Source: Terrihabitans soli | Lineage (GTDB): Bacteria > Pseudomonadota > Alphaproteobacteria > Rhizobiales > Methylopilaceae | NCBI RefSeq assembly: GCF_014191545.1 | Contig: NZ_AP023361.1 | Location: 1,640,501-1,704,500, forward strand | Length of the DNA stretch: 64,000 bases | Direction: 5' to 3' | In this document: positions 8,796 to 19,000 of the stretch, piece by piece | Layout of the letters: each line of letters opens with the position of its first letter | Numbering within the stretch: the stretch's first letter is position 1 | Notes under the pieces: model-generated | The model's database searches: none | Seen by the model: only the letters and a program-made list of their open reading frames with translations | Told to the model about the DNA's origin: nothing | Translations under genes and position numbers: made by a program

Positions 8796-9554
8796 GTGGT
8801 CAATTTGGATTGCCCCCCGCCGCCCGGCGAGGAGGCGCAGGGAAAGAGCGAAGGATGGAACGACATGCAACATCCGAAATCCATTGAGGCGGCGTTCGCG
8901 CCTTCTTTCGGCGATTACGCGCCATATACGCGCGGAGTCCGGGTCGATCGCCGGGCAGGACTGGTCGACACGCTCGAGAACCTTCTCAGCGGTGGGCAGC
9001 GGGAGAAGATCCTGACAGCAACGCTTGCCGCCGCCGGGCTTGAACCCAATGGGCGTCTGCTCGATGTCGGCTGCGGAACAGGCAAGCTCGCAATCGCGGC
9101 CGCGCAGATCGTCGGATCGCAGGGCAAAGTAACCGGCATCGACGCAACACCCGGCATGATCACACGGGCGCGGGCGAATGCCCGGGATTCAAATTCGACG
9201 GCGCGGTTTTATGTCGAGATCGGAGAAAAGCTTCCGTTCACCGACGCATCGATGACCGCGGTGACAAGCTCATACTTCTTCCATCATCTGCCGGGCGATG
9301 TGAAGGAGCGGGCGCTTCAGGAGATGTGGCGTGTTCTGATGCCGGGTGGTCGCCTGGTGATTACCGATTACGGCACGCCGCAAAACCTGCTCGGTCATAT
9401 CTGCAGTTTTCCGATGCGTTTCGATTATCACGAATATGTCCGCGAGCAGTTGGGGGGCGAACTGGAAGAGCTGATCGAACGTCAGAACATCGGCGCCTAC
9501 GAACTCGTCGACAGCTTCCTCGGCTACATCAACGTCATCCGCATCCAGAAATAG
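8796..9554 (+). CDS. Class I SAM-dependent methyltransferase
   Basis: 252-residue UbiE/COQ5-like methyltransferase. The SAM-binding motif I is LLDVGCGTGKLAIAAA, followed by the acidic loop VTGIDATPGMITRAR, motif II near MTAVTSSYFFHHLPGD and motif III MPGGRLVITDYG. The GTG at 8796 has a strong site (AGGAG, 7 bases away). However, the first 23 residues are unusual and an ATG at 8865 (upstream AAGGA) is an equal alternative. The substrate is unknown. It is a single gene, ending 14 bases before the convergent DUF4105 gene. Confidence 0.8.
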   Translation: MVNLDCPPPPGEEAQGKSEGWNDMQHPKSIEAAFAPSFGDYAPYTRGVRVDRRAGLVDTLENLLSGGQREKILTATLAAAGLEPNGRLLDVGCGTGKLAIAAAQIVGSQGKVTGIDATPGMITRARANARDSNSTARFYVEIGEKLPFTDASMTAVTSSYFFHHLPGDVKERALQEMWRVLMPGGRLVITDYGTPQNLLGHICSFPMRFDYHEYVREQLGGELEELIERQNIGAYELVDSFLGYINVIRIQK

Positions 9555-9568
9555 CGCGGGCGCGTCTC

Positions 9569-10579
9569 TCACCAGTTTCCTATCGATGGGGGAACGCCCT
9601 TGCGGATTTCGGCAGAGAAATCGGCGGCGGTTTCCGCCGCGCGGGCGGCGTCGTTGATCTGCGACTGCGCGCGAAGTTCATCCAGCGGTCGCGACGTGTT
9701 CAGCCGCCCTGAATAATAGAGATAGCCGTCAATCCATCCATTGAGGAAATGACGAATGTCGAACCCGCCTGTGCGGCCGATGGCATTGGCATAGCGGATG
9801 ATGTTGATCGTGCAGCTATTGCTGAGCAGGTGATAGAATTCCGGACGATCGTAAATCTCGTTGATGCGCTCAAGATAGATAAGCAAAAGCCGTCGGGCAT
9901 CTTCCGGCCGCGTGTTGAGCCGGTAAAGATAGACCGTTTCGTTGCGATGGTTCGCCCGTGAACCGACAAGATCACGCTCATCTCCCACGACATAAATCAG
10001 TTCGAATTGCTTGAAGAGCGAGCCGAGGGGATCGAAGCCCTCATGGATTTCCCGGCGTGCCTCAATCGAGATCGAGAGCGGCGGGGCATTGTCGAAAGTG
10101 AAACTCAGAAAGGTGTGCGCGACGGCCCCCGGCCGCCAATAGGAGATGTAAAAGTCGATCCCGGTCAGATGCGACAGGTCGAATGTGCGCTCCTCGTAAT
10201 GCGGCGTGAAATCGCTCCGGCTGCGGTAGTCGAAATTGCGGACTCCCGAGATCTTCACAACATCGCCCGAGACCGCGGCGCGCGGCAGAACGGCGTGGTC
10301 CGGCCGCCAGACCCTGTCATGGGAGGGCGGGATCAGAACCCACCAAACGACGGCGGCGGCGAACACCGCCCAGAACGGCACCGACATCAGCGGCGTCCGC
10401 CGCTTTATCCAGACCGCAACGGCGAAGACTAGAAAGCCGATGGCGAGACAAAGACGCAGAGCGGGAGAGGGGAGGTTCGAAAAATAGAGCGCCAGCACGC
10501 CCCAAGCGCTCGCCAGGACGAGGCACAGATAGAGCAGGGCCGAGCGGATGACGCGCGTAGTCTTTCCGAGCACCGCCAA
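9569..10579 (-). CDS. Lnb-like membrane protein with DUF4105 periplasmic domain
   Basis: 336 residues with three N-terminal hydrophobic segments (about 12-32, 40-57 and 66-85), then a large periplasmic domain of the DUF4105 type. This domain is the N-terminal part of Lnb, the intramembrane lipoprotein N-acyltransferase described in some bacteria that lack Lnt. Typical elements are the FTFDNAPPLSISIEARRE strand pair and LLSNSCTINIIRYA, whose Cys and Asn lie in the catalytic-type NC segment. Whether this protein acylates lipoproteins here is unproven, and most alphaproteobacteria have Lnt. It is preceded by a small membrane protein gene with a two-base gap, probably one operon. Confidence 0.75.
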   Translation of the reverse strand: MAVLGKTTRVIRSALLYLCLVLASAWGVLALYFSNLPSPALRLCLAIGFLVFAVAVWIKRRTPLMSVPFWAVFAAAVVWWVLIPPSHDRVWRPDHAVLPRAAVSGDVVKISGVRNFDYRSRSDFTPHYEERTFDLSHLTGIDFYISYWRPGAVAHTFLSFTFDNAPPLSISIEARREIHEGFDPLGSLFKQFELIYVVGDERDLVGSRANHRNETVYLYRLNTRPEDARRLLLIYLERINEIYDRPEFYHLLSNSCTINIIRYANAIGRTGGFDIRHFLNGWIDGYLYYSGRLNTSRPLDELRAQSQINDAARAAETAADFSAEIRKGVPPSIGNW

Positions 10580-10581
10580 GG

Positions 10582-10785
10582 TCAGGACAGCGAATTGCGC
10601 CGAATGACTTTCAGGATCAGCAGAAGAATGCTGCCCGCGATAAGGCAGAACCCAAGCACGATCAGGCCGGTATATCCGCCGTTGAAGCCGATGGCGAGTG
10701 AGCCGAGACCGGCCAGCAGCAGAAACAGCGCGCCCAGTTTCTTGAGCGCGAGAAGGGTCTGTTCACCTCCATGTGTCACGGCCAT
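10582..10785 (-). CDS. Small two-helix membrane protein
   Basis: 67 residues with two hydrophobic helices (about 15-34 and 38-59) and a basic C-terminus (KVIRRNSLS). It ends two bases before the start of the DUF4105 gene on the same strand, so the two are almost certainly co-transcribed. I do not recognise a family. It may help assemble or regulate its partner. Confidence 0.6.
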   Translation of the reverse strand: MAVTHGGEQTLLALKKLGALFLLLAGLGSLAIGFNGGYTGLIVLGFCLIAGSILLLILKVIRRNSLS

Positions 10786-10803
10786 GGCGCTACCTCTCGT
10801 CGG

Positions 10804-11979
10804 ATGAAGATTGCACGGCTATCATTACACGCTTGTGGAAACACGAACAGGCATTCGAGCTTAAGGAAATTATCGCCGTTGAAACGAGTTCGCGACAAAA
10901 CCGCTAAAACCTTGTCCGGCCGCTTAAACACAAGCAAAACGGCACGCGCCGAGGCCGCAACGCTCGCGCTTGTCTGCCTCGCGGCAATCGCGGTTCTGTT
11001 TGGTTTATGGGCGGCGGCGTCCATCATGGCGCCGGTGATGTTTGCGCTGTTCACCATCGCGGTCGTCTGGCCGCTGCAGCGCATCCTCTTGCAGCGCCTG
11101 CCGAACCTTCTCGCCACGGCGATCACGGTTCTTGTCACCATCGTCGCCATCAGCGCGCTCCTGTCGCTGATGATCTGGGGCTTCGGCCGCGCCGCTCAAT
11201 GGCTGTTCGATAATGCGGCGCGCTTCCAGGCCTTCTACGCCGCTCTCAGCGATTGGCTTGAATCCCACGATCTCTATGCCGCCAGCCTTTTCACGGAATA
11301 CTTCAATATTCCCTGGTTGATACGTCTGGCGCAGCAGGTGACCGGCCGCTTCCACGGCATGCTGACCTTTACCTTTGTGACGCTGATTTTCGTTCTCCTG
11401 GGGCTACTTGAGGTGCGGGTAGTGCGGCGCAAGCTCGAACTGATGACGGGTGAGACCGCCCGCATTTGTCTTGAAGCTTGCAGCGATATCGCCGCGAAAT
11501 TTCAACGCTATATCGTGATCCGCACGGCGATGAGCGTTGCGACCGGCTTCGGTGTCTTTGCGCTGACCTCGCTGTTCGGCATCGACCTTGCCGTCGAATG
11601 GGGCGTTATCGCCTTTGCTCTCAACTACATTCCGTTCCTCGGGCCGCTGGTCGCAACTTTGTTTCCGACGCTGTTTACCGCCGCGCAGTTCGAAACCTGG
11701 CAGATGCCGCTCGTGATGTTTATCGGGCTGAACCTCATCCAGTTCACCATCGGCAGCTATATCGAACCGCGGATCGCAGGCGCCAGATTGGCGATATCGC
11801 CCTTTCTCGTCCTGCTCGCGGTGTTCTTCTGGGCCTTTCTCTGGGGCATACCCGGCGCCTTTATCGGCGTTCCGATCCTGATCGCTTTTGTGACTTTTCT
11901 TCAGCATTTCCCGTCGACAAGGCCCGTCGGCATGCTCCTTGCCGGCGAAGAAAAGCGAGAGAAGGAGCGATCTGCGTAA
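10804..11979 (+). CDS. AI-2E-family (TqsA/PerM-like) permease
   Basis: Polytopic membrane protein of the AI-2E transporter superfamily, usually 330-400 residues. Membrane helices recur through the protein, and the hallmark C-terminal region is visible: FALNYIPFLGPLVATLFPTL, then IGLNLIQFTIGSYIEPRIAG, and a final hydrophobic pair ending GIPGAFIGVPILIAF. The family name is historic. Members export varied substrates (including Na+/H+ antiport in some), so no quorum-sensing role is implied. The start is uncertain: ATG 10804 is given, but a TTG at 10879 has AAGGAA just upstream and may be the true start. Transcribed divergently from the small membrane gene. Confidence 0.85.
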   Translation: MKIARLSLHACGNTNRHSSLRKLSPLKRVRDKTAKTLSGRLNTSKTARAEAATLALVCLAAIAVLFGLWAAASIMAPVMFALFTIAVVWPLQRILLQRLPNLLATAITVLVTIVAISALLSLMIWGFGRAAQWLFDNAARFQAFYAALSDWLESHDLYAASLFTEYFNIPWLIRLAQQVTGRFHGMLTFTFVTLIFVLLGLLEVRVVRRKLELMTGETARICLEACSDIAAKFQRYIVIRTAMSVATGFGVFALTSLFGIDLAVEWGVIAFALNYIPFLGPLVATLFPTLFTAAQFETWQMPLVMFIGLNLIQFTIGSYIEPRIAGARLAISPFLVLLAVFFWAFLWGIPGAFIGVPILIAFVTFLQHFPSTRPVGMLLAGEEKREKERSA

Positions 11980-11995
11980 TCACATCTGATTACGC
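11974..11995 (+). terminator. Possible terminator after the AI-2E permease
   Basis: Perfect 8-bp stem GCGTAATC / GATTACGC with a six-base loop, overlapping the permease stop codon. A TTTTT run follows at 12004-12008, a few bases late for a classical terminator. Confidence 0.4.
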
Positions 11996-12112
11996 GTTAG
12001 AAATTTTTGATTGCTCAAAAGAAATGCGATATTGCCGGGAGATTGCAGATATATCGGCGAAAACTGGCGTGCCGTTCACAGCCAAGTGAGATGCCATGTT
12101 CCTAGCACCGGC

Positions 12113-12140
12113 TTGTCATCTCTACCTTTGGGAGTAAGGT
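12113..12140 (+). promoter_or_regulatory. Putative promoter of the arcD-arcA operon
   Basis: TTGTCA (12113-12118), a 16-base spacer and TAAGGT (12135-12140) resemble -35 and -10 elements about 32 bases before the arcD start. The -10 match is modest. No canonical FNR box was found here. Confidence 0.35.
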
Positions 12141-12171
12141 CCGTACGTCTTTCTGAGAAGTGGAGTTGCGC

Positions 12172-13638
12172 ATGGCGTCTCCCTCCGTCGACGTAGCAGC
12201 TGCGACCCCAAGTTCTACAGCCGCCAAAAAGCTAACCCTTCCCATTCTCATTGCGATGGTTGTCGGATCCATGGTCGGATCGGGCATCTTCTCGCTGCCG
12301 CGCACGTTCGGCAACGCGACAGGCCCGTTCGGCGCCATCATCGCCTGGTGCATCGCCGCCGGCGGCATGTACACTTTAGCGCGCGTCTTCCAGTCGCTCG
12401 CCGAGCGCAAACCGAAACTCGATGCCGGTGTCTACGCTTACGCCAAAGCGGGGTTTGGAGACTATCCGGGTTTCCTGTCGGCACTCGGCTATTGGGTCGG
12501 CAGCTGCATCGGCAACGTCTCATACTGGGTTCTGATCAAATCGACGCTCGGCGCTTTCTTTCCGGTGTTCGGCGACGGCAATACGATCGCCGCGATCATT
12601 GTCGCGTCCATCGGCATCTGGACCTTTCACTTCATGATCCTGCGCGGCATCGAGCAGGCGGCCTTCATCAACACGGTCGTCACCGTCGCAAAAATCCTGC
12701 CGATCCTCACTTTCATCCTGATCCTCTTCTTCGCCTTCAAATTCGATCTGTTCCGCGCCAATTTCTGGGGCGGCACGGGCATGCCGGAAGCGAGCCTGTT
12801 CGATCAGGTGCGGGCGACCATGCTGGTCACCGTCTTCGTCTTTCTCGGCATCGAAGGCGCGAGCGTCTATTCGCGTCTCGCACAAAAGCGCTCGCATGTC
12901 GGCGTTGCCACCATTGTCGGCTTCCTCGGCGTGACGACGCTGATGGTTCTCGTGACGCTTCTGCCTTACGGGGTGCTGGAACGGCCGGAGATTGCCGGTA
13001 TGCGTCAGCCGTCCATGGCGGCGGTGCTGGAAGCGGTCGTCGGGCCGTGGGGCGCGGTGTTTGTCAGCGTCGGCCTTCTGGTGTCGGTTCTCGGCGCCTA
13101 TCTCGCCTGGTCGCTGATCTGCGCCGAGGTTCTCTCGGTCGCTGCGAAGAACAGGGATATGCCGAAGGTTTTCGCGACGACGAACGAGAACAGAGTTCCG
13201 GCGGCGGCGCTCTGGATGACCAATATCATCGTCCAGATTTTTGTCATCAGCACCTATTGGTCGAACGATGCCTTCTCGCTGATGCTGAACCTTACAAGCG
13301 TGATGGCGCTGATCCCGTTCCTGCTCGTCGCGGCCTACGGGCTGCTTCTGACCAAGCGCGGCGAGACCTACACGACACGGCCGCATGAAAAGACGCGCGA
13401 TATGATCTTCGCAGGCATTGCGTTGATCTACACGCTGTTTTTGATCTATGCGGCCGGCATGAAATTCCTCGTCCTGTCGGCCATTCTCTACGGCCCCGGG
13501 ACCATTCTCTATGTCTGGGCGCGGCGCGAGCAGGGCAAATCGCTCTTCACACCGCTCGAACTCTTCATCTTCATCGTCACCATGATCGGCTGCGGCGTCG
13601 GCATACACGGCCTTGCGACCGGATACATCACGATCTGA
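12172..13638 (+). CDS. arcD: Arginine:ornithine antiporter-type amino acid permease
   Basis: 488-residue APC-superfamily exchanger with about 12 to 13 membrane helices. The first helix carries the substrate-binding signature [14 protein letters not shown], and later helices include [12 protein letters not shown] and [14 protein letters not shown], as in ArcD/AdiC-like basic amino acid exchangers. I chose ATG 12172 (GTGGAG upstream) over an in-frame GTG at 12160. It is followed after 11 bases by arginine deiminase, which supports arginine uptake in exchange for ornithine or citrulline. No arcB or arcC is present, so the exchanged product is uncertain. A paralogue lies at 20.8 kb. Confidence 0.88.
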   Translation: MASPSVDVAAATPSSTAAKKLTLPILIAMVVGSMVGSGIFSLPRTFGNATGPFGAIIAWCIAAGGMYTLARVFQSLAERKPKLDAGVYAYAKAGFGDYPGFLSALGYWVGSCIGNVSYWVLIKSTLGAFFPVFGDGNTIAAIIVASIGIWTFHFMILRGIEQAAFINTVVTVAKILPILTFILILFFAFKFDLFRANFWGGTGMPEASLFDQVRATMLVTVFVFLGIEGASVYSRLAQKRSHVGVATIVGFLGVTTLMVLVTLLPYGVLERPEIAGMRQPSMAAVLEAVVGPWGAVFVSVGLLVSVLGAYLAWSLICAEVLSVAAKNRDMPKVFATTNENRVPAAALWMTNIIVQIFVISTYWSNDAFSLMLNLTSVMALIPFLLVAAYGLLLTKRGETYTTRPHEKTRDMIFAGIALIYTLFLIYAAGMKFLVLSAILYGPGTILYVWARREQGKSLFTPLELFIFIVTMIGCGVGIHGLATGYITI

Positions 13639-13649
13639 GGGAGGCTTTC

Positions 13650-14951
13650 ATGGGCAAATCGGCGGTACTCGAGAAGCCGAAATCCGGCGCGAAAGCAGCG
13701 GCCAAAACATCCGCCTTCGGCGTGCATTCGGAGGTTGGCGTCCTCAAAAAGGTTCTCGTCTGTGCACCGGGCCTTGCCCATACGCGCCTGACACCGACCA
13801 ATTGCGACGAGCTTCTGTTCGATGACGTGCTGTGGGTTCAGAACGCCAAGCGCGACCATTTCGACTTCATCACCAAAATGCGCGAACGCGGTGTCGATGT
13901 CGTCGAAATGCATACCGCGCTTGCCGAAACGCTCGCCATCCCCGAAGCGAAGAAATGGCTTCTCGATCGGCAGATCGTCGCCAACGAGGTCGGCCTGGGA
14001 CTGGTCGAGGATGTTCGCGGATATCTCGACAGCCTGAAACCGCGCGAGCTTGCCGAATGCATGATCGGCGGACTTTCGGCGACCGAAATACCCAAGAAAT
14101 ATCAGTCGAAATATCTGTCCATGGTGCAGGAATCGACCGGCGCGCGGGAATATCTGCTGCCGCCGCTGCCGAACACGCTCTACACCCGCGACACGACCTG
14201 CTGGATCTATGGTGGCGTGTCGCTGAACCCGCTCTATTGGCCGGTGCGGCGCGAAGAGACGTTACTCACCACTTCGATCTACAAATTCCATCCCGATTTC
14301 GCCGGCAAGGTGAATGTGTGGTGGGGCGATCCCGACAAGAATTGGGGCTCGGCGACGGTCGAAGGCGGCGACGTTCTCGTGCCCGGCAATGGCGTCGTCA
14401 TCATCGGCATGAGCGAACGTACCTCGCGTCAGGGCATAACCCAGCTGGCCGCGACCCTTTTTGAGAAGAGCAGAGGCCAGATCAAACACGTCATCATCGC
14501 GGCAATGCCGAAACTGCGCGCGGCCATGCATCTCGATACGGTTTTCACGTTCTGCGATCGCGATCTCGTCTCGGCCTATCCGCCGATCGTCTATTCGATC
14601 CACGCGATCTCGCTGCGCCCCGGCAAAGGCTCCAACGGAGTTGAAGTCACCGTCGAGAAGAAGCCGTTCCTCGATGTCGTAGCCGAGGCACTGAAGCTGA
14701 AAAAGCTTCGCGTCGTCGAAACCGGCGGCGATTCCTATGCGACCGAACGCCAGCAATGGGACAGCGGCAATAATTACGTCGCCGTCGCACCGGGCGTTGT
14801 CTTCGCCTATGACCGCAACACCTATTCGAACACGCTGCTGCGGCAACAGGGTGTTGAAGTCATCTCCATCGTCGGCGCAGAGCTCGGCCGCGGCCGCGGC
14901 GGCGGCCATTGCATGACCTGTCCGATCATCCGAGAAGCGGTCGACTACTAG
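13650..14951 (+). CDS. arcA: Arginine deiminase
   Basis: 433-residue enzyme hydrolysing L-arginine to citrulline and ammonia, of the guanidino-group-modifying superfamily. Catalytic elements are all visible: [14 protein letters not shown] (Asp), [10 protein letters not shown] (Glu), MHLDTVFTF (His and Asp) and the nucleophile Cys near the end in [13 protein letters not shown]. Length is normal apart from a basic, Ala-rich N-terminal extension of about 20 residues. A GGAGG site precedes the ATG. It is directly downstream of arcD. With no ornithine carbamoyltransferase or carbamate kinase gene nearby, the local genes could generate ammonia for acid tolerance but not ATP. Confidence 0.95.
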   Translation: MGKSAVLEKPKSGAKAAAKTSAFGVHSEVGVLKKVLVCAPGLAHTRLTPTNCDELLFDDVLWVQNAKRDHFDFITKMRERGVDVVEMHTALAETLAIPEAKKWLLDRQIVANEVGLGLVEDVRGYLDSLKPRELAECMIGGLSATEIPKKYQSKYLSMVQESTGAREYLLPPLPNTLYTRDTTCWIYGGVSLNPLYWPVRREETLLTTSIYKFHPDFAGKVNVWWGDPDKNWGSATVEGGDVLVPGNGVVIIGMSERTSRQGITQLAATLFEKSRGQIKHVIIAAMPKLRAAMHLDTVFTFCDRDLVSAYPPIVYSIHAISLRPGKGSNGVEVTVEKKPFLDVVAEALKLKKLRVVETGGDSYATERQQWDSGNNYVAVAPGVVFAYDRNTYSNTLLRQQGVEVISIVGAELGRGRGGGHCMTCPIIREAVDY

Positions 14952-14974
14952 GAGAGCCTCACGGCGGTCCGACC

Positions 14975-16048
14975 ATGATGCTGCGCGCGTTGATCGCCGT
15001 CTGCGGGACACTGATCCTGTCGGGCTGCGATTCCGCCGAGGCGCCTCCCGCCGCCGAAGCGCGGCCGGTGCGGGTCATGACGGTCAAGAGCGGCGAAAAC
15101 GGGCGCATCATCGCTCTCACGGGAACGGTTCAAGCGCAAACCGAAGTCAGCCTCTCGTTCCGCATCGACGGCCGCATGGTGGAACGCCTTGTCAATATCG
15201 GCGATGCGGTCAAAGCGGGGCAGGCGATCGCGCGTCTCGATCCGCAGAACGAAGAGAATGCCGTCCGCTCCGCGCGGGCGCAGGTCGCCGCGGCAGCCGG
15301 TAAGGCGGCGGAAGCCCGCGGCGACTACGACAGACAGCAGCAGCTTCTCTCCGGCGGCTGGATCGCACAGGCGCGCTACGATCAGGCCGCCCAGGTCCGC
15401 CAGACGACGCAATCCCAGCTCGACGCGGCGCATGCGCAATTGAGCATCGCCGAAGATCATCTCGGCTTTGCGACGCTTTATGCCGATGCAGAAGGCGTCG
15501 TGGTCGCGCGCGGCGCCGAACCCGGCGAGGTCGTACGGGCAGGGCAGATGATCGTGCAGATCGCCCGCACCGATGGGCGCGATGCGGTGTTCGACGTGCC
15601 GCCGCAGATCAAGGACCAGGCGCCGGCCAATCCTGTCATCGACGTCTCGCTGACCATGGACCCGAGCGTGAAAACCACGGGCCGGGTGCGCGAGGTCTCG
15701 CCGCGTGCGGACCGCGCGACGGGCACATTTGAGGTGCGGGTCGGCCTGTCCGAGCCTCCGGCCCAGATGCGGCTCGGCGCGACGGTCAGCGGACGCATGC
15801 AGACGGAGCGCGATGCCGGGATCGCCATTCCGGCCACCGCATTGACGAGCCTCAACGGGCAGCCCGCCGTCTGGGTGGTCGATCCGCAGGGCAGCACAAC
15901 GGCGCTTAGGCCTATCGAGATCGCCGAGTTCGATCAGGCGCGCATACTCATCGCCAGCGGGCTTGAGGCCGGGGAGATTGTCGTCACTGCCGGCGTTCAG
16001 GCGCTGCGGCCGGGCCAGAAGGTGCGGCTGCTCGAGGCCGGGTCATGA
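14975..16048 (+). CDS. RND efflux periplasmic adaptor lipoprotein (MFP subunit)
   Basis: 357 residues with a lipoprotein signal (LILSGC at about residues 12-17). A barrel-sandwich half-motif (ALTGTVQAQTEVSLSFRIDGRM), an alpha-helical hairpin (about 90-150), the second lipoyl half (LYADAEGVVVARGAEPGEVV) and a beta-barrel domain follow, as in AcrA/MexA-type adaptors. The adaptor links the inner-membrane RND pump to an outer-membrane channel. Two adjacent ATGs at 14975 and 14978 are possible starts, and the longer open frame only shadows arcA. Its stop overlaps the pump start (ATGA). No TolC-like gene is in the window. Confidence 0.9.
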   Translation: MMLRALIAVCGTLILSGCDSAEAPPAAEARPVRVMTVKSGENGRIIALTGTVQAQTEVSLSFRIDGRMVERLVNIGDAVKAGQAIARLDPQNEENAVRSARAQVAAAAGKAAEARGDYDRQQQLLSGGWIAQARYDQAAQVRQTTQSQLDAAHAQLSIAEDHLGFATLYADAEGVVVARGAEPGEVVRAGQMIVQIARTDGRDAVFDVPPQIKDQAPANPVIDVSLTMDPSVKTTGRVREVSPRADRATGTFEVRVGLSEPPAQMRLGATVSGRMQTERDAGIAIPATALTSLNGQPAVWVVDPQGSTTALRPIEIAEFDQARILIASGLEAGEIVVTAGVQALRPGQKVRLLEAGS

Positions 16049-19000
16049 TCGGCCCCAATCTGTCGGAGTGGTCGATCCGGCGTCCGTCGCTGGTGATTTA
16101 TCTTATGATCGCCGCCGTCCTTGCCGGCGGCCTTGCTTTCTCGCGGCTCGGCCGCGCCGAAGACCCGGCCTTCACCTTCCGCAGCATGGTGGTGCAGGCG
16201 GCCTGGCCGGGCGCAACGCTCGACGACACGCTGGAACAGGTGACGGAACGCATTGAGCGGGCGGTGCAGGAAACACCCAGTATCGATCGCATACGGAGCT
16301 ACACCAAACCCGGCGTCACGACGATCTTTGTCGATCTTCTTGGCTCGACGCCGGCCCGCGAGGTTCCCGATCTCTGGTACGATGTCCGAAAGCGCGTCGG
16401 CGATATCCGGCACACACTCCCTCAAGGAGTTGTCGGCCCTGGCTTCAACGACGATTTCGGCGATACGTTCGGCATCATCTACGGCATCACTGCCGACGGC
16501 TTCACCCATCGCGAACTGCGAGATTATGCGGAAAACATCCGCTCCCGCATGCTGCAGGTGGAGGATGTCTCGAAGATCGAGATCATCGGCGCGCAGGACG
16601 AGCAGATATTCATCGAATTTTCGACCGAGCGTATCGCAGCGCTCGGGCTCGATTATCCGGCGCTGATCGCAACATTGCAGGCGCAGAATGTCGTCCGTCC
16701 TGCCGGGGCCATCGAGACGGGCCACGAGCGATTGTCTCTGCGCGTTTCCGGCGCATTCGAGACGGCGGAAGATGTCGGCGCGGTCAATATAGCTGCGGGC
16801 GGGCGGCTCGTGCGCCTCAGCGACATCGCCACCGTCCGGCGCGGCTATGCCGATCCGCCGCAGCCGCTGTTCCGCGTCAACGGACAGGAGGCTATCGGCA
16901 TCGCCATAGCGATGCGGGATTCCGGCGACATCCTGCAGCTCGGCCGCAACATCAAAAACGCCATGACCGAGATCACCGCCGATCTTCCCGTCGGCATCGA
17001 GCCCGTGCTCGTCGCCGATCAAGCTGTCACCGTCGATACCGCCATCGGCGAGTTCATGGCTTCGCTCTGGCAGGCCATCGCCATCATCATCGTCTGCAGC
17101 TTTGTCAGCCTCGGCGCACGCCCGGGCGCGGTCGTTGCACTGGCCATTCCCCTGACGCTCACCATCGTCTTTGCGATCATGCAGATCGTGAACATCGATC
17201 TGCACCGCGTTTCGCTCGGCGCGCTGATTATTGCTCTCACTCTGCTGGTCGACGATGCGATGACGACGGTCGATGCCATGATGCGCCGCCTGTCCGCCGG
17301 AGACAGCAAGCAGGCCGCGGCGACCTATGCCTATGGCGCGCTTGCAAAGCCGATGCTGGCCGGCACGCTGATCACGATTGCCGGTTTCGTGCCGATCGGT
17401 TTCGCGCAGAGCTCGGCCGGCGAATACACATTCTCGATCTTCGCCGTCGTCGCCATCGCCCTCGTCGTCTCCTGGTTCGTCGCCGTCATTTTCGCGCCGC
17501 TTCTCGGCATGGCGATCATCAAACCGCCGAAACAGTCGAGCGGGAAGGCCGGGCTGCTCGAACGCGTTTATGTGCCGCTTGTGACGACGGCAATGCGCTG
17601 GCGCTGGCTGACCGTCGGCATCACGATCCTGGCGCTCGCCGCATCGCTGTTCGCCGTGCGCTTTGTGCCGCGGCAGTTCTTTCCGGCGTCCGACCGCCCC
17701 GATCTCATGATCGATCTGACGCTGCCGCAAAGCGCCTCGATCTTTGCCAGCGACGATGCCGCAAAGCGTCTCGATGAGATTTTGCGCTCCGACCCGGATG
17801 TCGAGCGCTGGAGCGGATATGTCGGCCGCGGCGCCATCCGCTTTTATCTGCCGCTCAATGTGCAGCTTCCCAACGATTTCTTCTCGCAGACCGTCGTTAT
17901 CGCCAAAAGCGTCGAAGGACGGGACCGGCTGCACAAGAAGCTTGAGACCCTGCTGGCGGAGACATTCCCTGAAGCAATAGCGCGCGTTTATCCGCTGGAA
18001 CTCGGGCCGCCGGTCGGCTGGCCGGTGCAATACCGTGTTTCGGGACCGGATACGAATGAGGTGCGGACGATTGCACTCAAGGTTTCGCAGGCCATCGCGA
18101 ACCATGCCGACACGCGCAACATCAATTTCGACTGGATGGAGCCGAAGCGGCAACTCAAAGTTCAGATCGATCAGGATCAGGCCCGCAATCTGGGTCTCAG
18201 CTCCGCAAGTCTTGCGGCGGCGCTGAACGCGGCGGTATCCGGCACAACGATCACGCAGGTACGCGACGATATCTATCTCGTCGATGTGATCGCGCGCGCG
18301 ACCGACGAACAGCGCGTCTCGGTCGAAACGCTGCGCAATCTCCAGGTTCCCTTGCCAAGCGGCCGAACCGTCGCGCTCAGCCAGTTTGCGCGTTTCGAAT
18401 ACGGCCAGGAGCTGCCGCTGGTCTGGCGGCGCGACCGCATACCGACCCTGACCGTGCGTGCCGATGTCGAAGCCGGCGCTCTGCCGGAGCAGGCGGTGAC
18501 CGATCTCGAACCGGCCCTCTCGGCGCTGCGTAAAGAGCTTCCTGCGGGATATGGGATCGAACTCGGCGGCATCGCCGAAGAGAGCGCGCAATCGAGCGCC
18601 TCGGTGATGGCGGTCGTGCCGGTGATGCTGCTGATCACGCTGACCGTCCTGATGTTTCACCTCAAGAGCTTTCACCGCGTCGCTCTCGTACTGGCCGTCG
18701 TGCCGCTCGCGATCATCGGCGTCGTCGCGGCATTGCTGCTCTTCAACCGGCCGCTCGGCTTCGTCGCCATTCTCGGCATCCTGTCGCTGCTCGGCATGGT
18801 CGCGAAAAATGCCGTGATCCTGCTGACGCAGATCGAAGCGGAGCGGGAGGCAGGGCTTTCGATCTGGGATGCGGTGGTTGCGGCCGCAAGCTCCCGTGCA
18901 CGGCCGATCCTTCTGACGGCCGGCTCAACCGTTCTCGGCATGATGCCAATCGCCCCAACAGTGTTCTGGGGGCCGATGGCCTTTGCGATCATGGGCGGGC

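Noticed and set aside
10804-11979. AI-2 quorum-sensing transporter
   Set aside because: The family name is historic; many members have no link to AI-2 and no luxS or lsr gene is present.
12007-12018. TTGATTGCTCAA before arcD as an FNR box
   Set aside because: The half-sites are two bases too close (4 instead of 6 between TTGA and TCAA), so it does not fit the FNR consensus.
12520-13608. Minus-strand open frame (362 aa) opposite arcD
   Set aside because: Charged, repetitive antisense reading of a membrane protein gene.
15997-18675. Very long minus-strand open frame (892 aa) opposite the RND genes
   Set aside because: It is antisense to clear RND adaptor and pump genes and full of Arg, Asp and His from GC-rich codon bias; no domain is recognisable.
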